Of a stretch of 12,081 nucleotides of DNA, positions 7,807 to 12,081 are shown piece after piece. A program made the translations under genes and the position numbers. This stretch comes from Sulfurimonas sp. Lineage in GTDB: Bacteria; Campylobacterota; Campylobacteria; Campylobacterales; Sulfurimonadaceae. The stretch is from NCBI GenBank assembly GCA_027063585.1, contig JAMORM010000018.1:1-12081 (forward strand). The letters are read 5' to 3'. The notes beneath the pieces are model-generated. The model was given only the letters and a program-made list of their open reading frames with translations, ran no database searches and was not told where the DNA came from. Numbering within the stretch: the first letter of the stretch is position 1; each line of letters starts with the position of its first letter.

Positions 7807-9298
7807 CGGTTTTTCAACGCTTGACTGGTTTGTTTTTGGAGCCTATTTTTTAGTACTTGCCATCAGTTCTTACCTTTTTTCTCAGTTTAAAGTTACCTCT
7901 TCAAGAGATTACTTTGTCAGCTCCAACACCATGCCGATGCTTGCCGTTGCAATCTCCATCGTTGCCACATCCCAATCTGCAGCAACCTTTTTAGGCGTTC
8001 CCGAATTTTCTTATCTGCATGATTTTACTTTTATAGGTTTTTATATTTCTGCACTTGCAGCGGTTATTTTCATTAGTATCGTTTTTGTGCCGAAGTTTTA
8101 CAAATACAAGGTCGTTACCGTTTATGAACTGCTGCAAACCCGTTACGGTGAAAGTGCCAAAAAGCAAGCCGGCATGATGTTTTTACTTGGTCGCATTATG
8201 GCGAGCGGAGCACGGCTCTACATCGGCGCACTTGCCGTGAGTATGATACTTTTTTTAGATATTGGCTTTTTTCATATGCTTATCGCTATCATTATTTTAC
8301 TTTTAGGGGCTTTGGCTTATACCTATTTCGGTGGCATAAAGTCCATTATTTTCAGTGACATTATTCAAGCAGCCACTTATGTCGGTGCAGGACTTTTAGT
8401 CTTTTGGTATTTATATATTTCGCTCAACAATGTCAATATTTTAGAAGTTTTACAAGAGCATAACAAGTTACATGTAATAGATACTACATTAAATGGAAAG
8501 TTTAGTATTTTAGCACTTTTAAGCGGCTGGTTGCTTTTAAATATAGCCGCATTCGGGCTTGATCAGGATATGACACAGCGAGTACTCAGCTGCAAAAACA
8601 AAAATGAGGCATCACGTTCACTCATTCTTTCCATCCTCTTTACTATCCCTATAGTTTTACTATTTTTAGGCATCGGCGCTTTGCTTTTCGTGCATTATCA
8701 GACAAGCCAAGTGAGTCAAAACTTTCAAGGCGAGAGTATTACTATATTTATGTACTATATCTTAAATGAAATGCCCTCAGGTCTTCGAGGACTTGTCACA
8801 GTCGGCGCAATCGCCGCAGCCCTCTCAAGCACAAACTCTGTTTTGGGAGCGATGGCATCTGTGGCGGTTGAAGATTTGTACCGACCATGGAGGATGCACA
8901 AAAAATCTGATACAAAAGAAGAACATTTTTTAAAAGCCTCGCGAAATGCCGTCCTAATTTTTGCATGTATTCTTGGACTGATGGCGGTGTTGAGTTATTT
9001 TTGGCAAAGAGAGAGCGAACTTTCCCTCGTCAGTTTTGCACTTGGTGTAATGACCTTTGCCTATACCGGACTTTTAGGGGTGTTTTTCTCTGCGGTTTTT
9101 ACCAAAAGAGGCAGTGCCAAAACCGTTCCGTTTGCCTTAATAGGCGGCTTTGTCACGGTTTTATCGCTACAGCCTTATATATTTGGCATCCATATAGGTT
9201 TTGCATGGCAGATGATTTTAGGTACGGCTGTTTCATTTTTAATTATGCAGGCAGCTAACTCTAAAATCGAAACTACAAAACAGTTCAGCCCAGACTAA
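7799..9298 (+). CDS. Sodium:solute symporter (SSS family), candidate muropeptide-sugar importer
   Basis: The 499-residue protein has about 12-13 hydrophobic helices from FVFGAYFLVLAISSYLF to WQMILGTAVSFLIMQA. Family marks are the GGIKSIIFSDIIQA block after helix 5 and AAALSSTNSVLGAMASVAVEDLYRP, whose Ser343-Ser344-Thr345 fall where SSS proteins bind sodium. The family imports sugars, amino acids or organic acids with sodium across the inner membrane. I chose ATG 7799 over the upstream GTG 7793 because AAGGG lies five bases before it; it overlaps the fusion gene's end by 8 bases, so translation is probably coupled. Between a periplasmic muropeptide hydrolase and AnmK, the natural candidate cargo is anhydroMurNAc or a related amino sugar; this is an inference from context. 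The last residues (SPD) are encoded by the left arm of a repeat element. Confidence 0.93.
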   Translation: MSNGFSTLDWFVFGAYFLVLAISSYLFSQFKVTSSRDYFVSSNTMPMLAVAISIVATSQSAATFLGVPEFSYLHDFTFIGFYISALAAVIFISIVFVPKFYKYKVVTVYELLQTRYGESAKKQAGMMFLLGRIMASGARLYIGALAVSMILFLDIGFFHMLIAIIILLLGALAYTYFGGIKSIIFSDIIQAATYVGAGLLVFWYLYISLNNVNILEVLQEHNKLHVIDTTLNGKFSILALLSGWLLLNIAAFGLDQDMTQRVLSCKNKNEASRSLILSILFTIPIVLLFLGIGALLFVHYQTSQVSQNFQGESITIFMYYILNEMPSGLRGLVTVGAIAAALSSTNSVLGAMASVAVEDLYRPWRMHKKSDTKEEHFLKASRNAVLIFACILGLMAVLSYFWQRESELSLVSFALGVMTFAYTGLLGVFFSAVFTKRGSAKTVPFALIGGFVTVLSLQPYIFGIHIGFAWQMILGTAVSFLIMQAANSKIETTKQFSPD

Positions 9299-9461
9299 AG
9301 TCTCAATGCCATTAAGTTAAGCGGCTTTTTCGGAACCCGTACTTCAGTGCGGGCTTTGCGTCTTTAAAGCTTAAGGCCTAGGTTAAAACCTAGGTTCCGA
9401 GAAAACATCAAGCTTTTTTCTTAACTTAATGGTATTGGGACTAAAGTCTAGGTTCCCAAAA
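9285..9461 (+). repeat. Palindromic repeat element, copy 1
   Basis: The outer arms 9289-9321 and 9420-9452 are 33-base inverted repeats with five mismatches. Inside lies a 71-base unit (9330-9400) closed by TCGGAACC/GGTTCCGA, holding two hairpins: CCCGTACT/AGTGCGGG (9336-9353, one T-G wobble) and CCTAGGTT/AACCTAGG (9377-9394). The whole could fold as a cruciform in DNA or a branched RNA. The ends, TCAGCCCAGACT and AGTCTAGGTTCCCAAAA, recur at copy 2. The symporter stop codon lies in the left arm and the anmK promoter directly follows the right end. No ORF or transposase is present. Confidence 0.85.
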
Positions 9462-9464
9462 GCA

Positions 9465-9473
9465 TGCTATAAT
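9465..9473 (+). promoter_or_regulatory. Extended -10 promoter of anmK
   Basis: TGCTATAAT, ending six bases before the ATG at 9480, with no Shine-Dalgarno sequence between. The predicted +1 falls on the start codon. The region where a -35 would sit lies in the right end of the palindromic element. This promoter lets anmK-amgK be expressed apart from the upstream hydrolase and symporter. Confidence 0.75.
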
Positions 9474-9479
9474 TTTAAT

Positions 9480-10586
9480 ATGACACAAACAAACAAAATC
9501 CGAAAATTTTATATAGGTGTAATGAGCGGAACGAGTCTTGACGGGATTGACATTGCATTGTGTGAAATAGATGACGTAAGGTGTACGCTTTTAGCTTCTA
9601 CCGAATATAACTTTCCACAAGAGTTAAAGGCAGAGATCTTACATCTTATATCACACCCTGTCACTCTCAAACAAATCGGCGAATGTGACAGTAAACTCGG
9701 GCTGCTTTTTGCCAAATGCATTAACACTTTTTTAATAAACAATGCGTTACATGTAACGAGTATAGCTGCCATCGGTCTGCATGGACAGACTCTTTGGCAT
9801 GAGCCTGATTCTGCTTACCCTTTTTCACTACAGCTTGGCAATCCTAACATTGTTGCAGCTAAAACAGGCATAACGACCGTAGCCGATTTTCGCAGAATGG
9901 ATATGGCAAACAGTGGGCAAGGGGCCCCCTTTGCACCTGTTTTTCATCAGTTCCTATTTGCCCAGGAAAAAGACAAATGTGCACTTGTAAACATCGGCGG
10001 CATGGCAAATATCTCTTTGCTTTTTGACGAGCTTCAAGGCTGGGATGTCGGCTGCGGGAATGTTTTAATGGATTTGTGGGTGCAAAGAACACAAAACAGA
10101 AGTTATGATGAAGACGGTGTTTTTGCTCAAAGCGGTGAGCTAAATGAAGCACTGCTGCAAAAAATGCTCAGCGATAATTATTTTACGAAGAAACCGCCAA
10201 AGAGTACCGGCAGAGAGTATTTTAATGGGCAATGGCTTACAAAACAACTCCAAAACTTTACACATATAAGCGATGCACAGGTACAGAGAACTCTTTTAGA
10301 ACTCACTGCCCAAAGCATTGCAAACGACATCAATGCCACTAAGGCGACACAACTTATCGTCTGCGGCGGCGGGGCTAAAAATAGCTTTTTACTGAATCGT
10401 CTTACTGAACTCTGTCGTATAAACGTCATACCAAGCGATACACTCGGCATCAGTAGTGATTTTTTAGAATCAATGGCCTTTGCCTGGTTTGCAAAAAAGC
10501 GCCTCCATAAAGAGCCTTTAGCCCTCAGCAGTGTCACGGGGGCAAAAAAAGATTCAATTGCGGGAGCTGTTTATGAAGCAGATTAA
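9480..10586 (+). CDS. anmK: Anhydro-N-acetylmuramic acid kinase
   Basis: The 368-residue protein matches AnmK end to end: GVMSGTSLDGIDIAL (13-27) for ATP binding, GLHGQTLWHEP, LQLGNPNIVAAKTGI, VADFRRMDMANSGQGAPFAP, NIGGMANIS, GWDVGCGNVLMD (about 187-198), GREYFNGQWL and VCGGGAKN. AnmK opens the 1,6-anhydro ring of anhydroMurNAc with ATP and water to give MurNAc-6-phosphate in the cytoplasm. A longer frame begins at GTG 9429, but its first 17 codons run through the repeat end and the promoter, so ATG 9480 is the better start and gives the usual family length. It overlaps amgK by 14 bases. One palindrome TTACATGTAA (9747-9756) encodes Leu-His-Val. The DVGCGN motif has Cys where many relatives have Pro, a minor variation. 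Confidence 0.96.
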   Translation: MTQTNKIRKFYIGVMSGTSLDGIDIALCEIDDVRCTLLASTEYNFPQELKAEILHLISHPVTLKQIGECDSKLGLLFAKCINTFLINNALHVTSIAAIGLHGQTLWHEPDSAYPFSLQLGNPNIVAAKTGITTVADFRRMDMANSGQGAPFAPVFHQFLFAQEKDKCALVNIGGMANISLLFDELQGWDVGCGNVLMDLWVQRTQNRSYDEDGVFAQSGELNEALLQKMLSDNYFTKKPPKSTGREYFNGQWLTKQLQNFTHISDAQVQRTLLELTAQSIANDINATKATQLIVCGGGAKNSFLLNRLTELCRINVIPSDTLGISSDFLESMAFAWFAKKRLHKEPLALSSVTGAKKDSIAGAVYEAD

Positions 10587-11506
10587 AACATGGCTTGCAA
10601 CAACAACGCCTTATAAAGATTACGACATCACTATTGCCTCAGCTGATGCGAGTTTTAGAAAGTATTACAGACTCTCACAAGGCAGAACAAGTGTTATCTT
10701 GATGGATGCTTCTTTAGAAAAAGAGTCTTTAACGCCTTTTGTAAATATTACGCACAGGCTGTTACATGTAAACGTCAAAGCACCGAAGATTCTTGCACAA
10801 AACCTCTCTTTGGGATACTTGATTTTAGAAGATTTCGGTGATACCAACCTGCTGGATGTTCTTAACAAAGCAAATTTTACAAAACTGTATGAAAAAGCCA
10901 TAGATGAAATTATACAAATGCAAAAAGCCGATACGACAAACCTGCCTCTTTATGACAAAAAATTCTTACATGCGGAGATGGATTTGATGCAGGAGTGGTA
11001 TTTGGAGAAAAAGCTAGCTTTACATGTAACACAGATGCAAAAAGAGCTTATATCATCCACATTGGAGGCAATATCTAGCGTCGTTTTATCGCAACCACAA
11101 AATATTTTTGTACATCGTGATTTTCACTCGCGTAATATTATGCTCACACCGCAAAACGAACTTGGTATTATTGATTATCAAGATGCTATGAGCGGAGCGC
11201 TTACTTATGATTTGGTTTCTCTTTTAAAAGATTGTTATATTGCTTTTTCGCGTGAAGATATCGAAGCATTGGCACTTTTGTTTGCCTCTAAAAAGGGTTT
11301 ACATGTAAGCCGTGAAGAGTTTTTAAAGTGGTTTGATTTTGTGGGGCTGCAGCGGCATATAAAAGTACTTGGGATTTTTTCACGTCTGTATCTGCGTGAC
11401 GGCAAAGATGGATATTTAAAAGATATACCGCTCACTTTGCGTTATGTTATTGAGACCGCTTCACGCTATAATGAGACAAAAGAGTTTGGGAGGCTTTTAG
11501 GGCAAC

Positions 11507-11529
<23 letters not shown>
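10573..11529 (+). CDS. amgK: N-acetylmuramate/N-acetylglucosamine kinase AmgK
   Basis: The 318-residue aminoglycoside-phosphotransferase-fold kinase has the AmgK hallmarks. They are SADASFRKYYRL near the N-terminus, ILEDFGDTNLLDVL (hinge), PLYDKKFLHAEMDLMQEWYL, the catalytic HRDFHSRNIM (181-190, Asp183), the metal-binding IDYQDAMSGALTYDLVSLL (from 200), and the C-terminal GLQRHIKVLGIFSRLYLRDGK. AmgK phosphorylates the anomeric carbon of MurNAc (and GlcNAc), giving the substrate for MurU. I chose ATG 10573, with GGGAG six bases upstream, over the GTG at 10531; it overlaps anmK by 14 bases, implying coupling. The last codons (QLSPDYRK) lie in a sequence repeated at 11789-11824, so the C-terminus was probably shaped by the repeat element. 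Three TTACATGTAA palindromes fall in this gene, all read as Leu-His-Val. Confidence 0.95.

Positions 11530-12081
<552 letters not shown>

Noticed and set aside
8965..9258. 97-codon plus-strand frame inside the symporter gene
   Set aside because: Its translation is rich in Cys, Arg and Phe without domain character and overlaps conserved symporter helices.
9429..9479. Upstream GTG extension of anmK (17 extra residues)
   Set aside because: It runs through the repeat right end and the -10 box; AnmK family N-termini begin close to the GVMSGTSLDG motif, which fits ATG 9480.
10531..10572. Upstream GTG extension of amgK
   Set aside because: It has no ribosome site and would overlap anmK by 56 bases; ATG 10573 has GGGAG at good spacing.

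Overview
The window looks like a low-GC, Gram-negative Campylobacterota (epsilonproteobacterial) chromosome, probably related to Sulfurimonas or its neighbours. The support is A/T-rich coding sequence, extended -10 promoters (TGnTATAAT) without clear -35 boxes, an exported di-haem cytochrome c peroxidase, a large PAS-GGDEF-EAL sensor, and a compact SRP RNA. The taxonomic call is an inference from content, not a database result.

Left part (1-4400): the C-terminal end of an HrpB-type helicase (cut by the window edge) is followed by a periplasmic cytochrome c peroxidase, which overlaps by one base a membrane-bound c-di-GMP protein (two PAS domains, GGDEF, EAL). Middle (4387-5520): rplT and rpmI lie on the minus strand without infC. 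Divergent to them is a small unknown protein gene, then the SRP RNA gene (ffs).

Right part (5573-12081): all genes point right, and most form a cell-wall (peptidoglycan) salvage locus. It holds a short nucleoside phosphorylase-like protein, an exported fusion of NagZ-type beta-N-acetylglucosaminidase with an N-acetylmuramoyl-L-alanine amidase domain, a sodium:solute symporter, AnmK, AmgK, and the start of a MurU-type nucleotidyltransferase. Read together, muropeptides would be trimmed in the periplasm to GlcNAc, peptide and anhydroMurNAc. The sugar would be imported by the symporter, phosphorylated by AnmK, and fed through AmgK and MurU to UDP-MurNAc. The MurNAc-6-P phosphatase (MupP) that the pathway needs is not in the window. 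Symporter/fusion and amgK/anmK overlap by 8 and 14 bases.

Three sequence-level patterns cut across the genes. (1) The 10-base palindrome TTACATGTAA occurs nine times between 7189 and 11981; all seven coding copies read Leu-His-Val in the same codon phase. (2) Two related palindromic repeat elements (9285-9461 and 11507-11870) share the same ends, and each supplies the last codons of the gene before it. (3) Three genes (ccp, the small ORF at 5156, anmK) have an extended -10 box ending exactly six bases before ATG. The same gap precedes the base of the SRP RNA helix, so these three mRNAs are probably leaderless.
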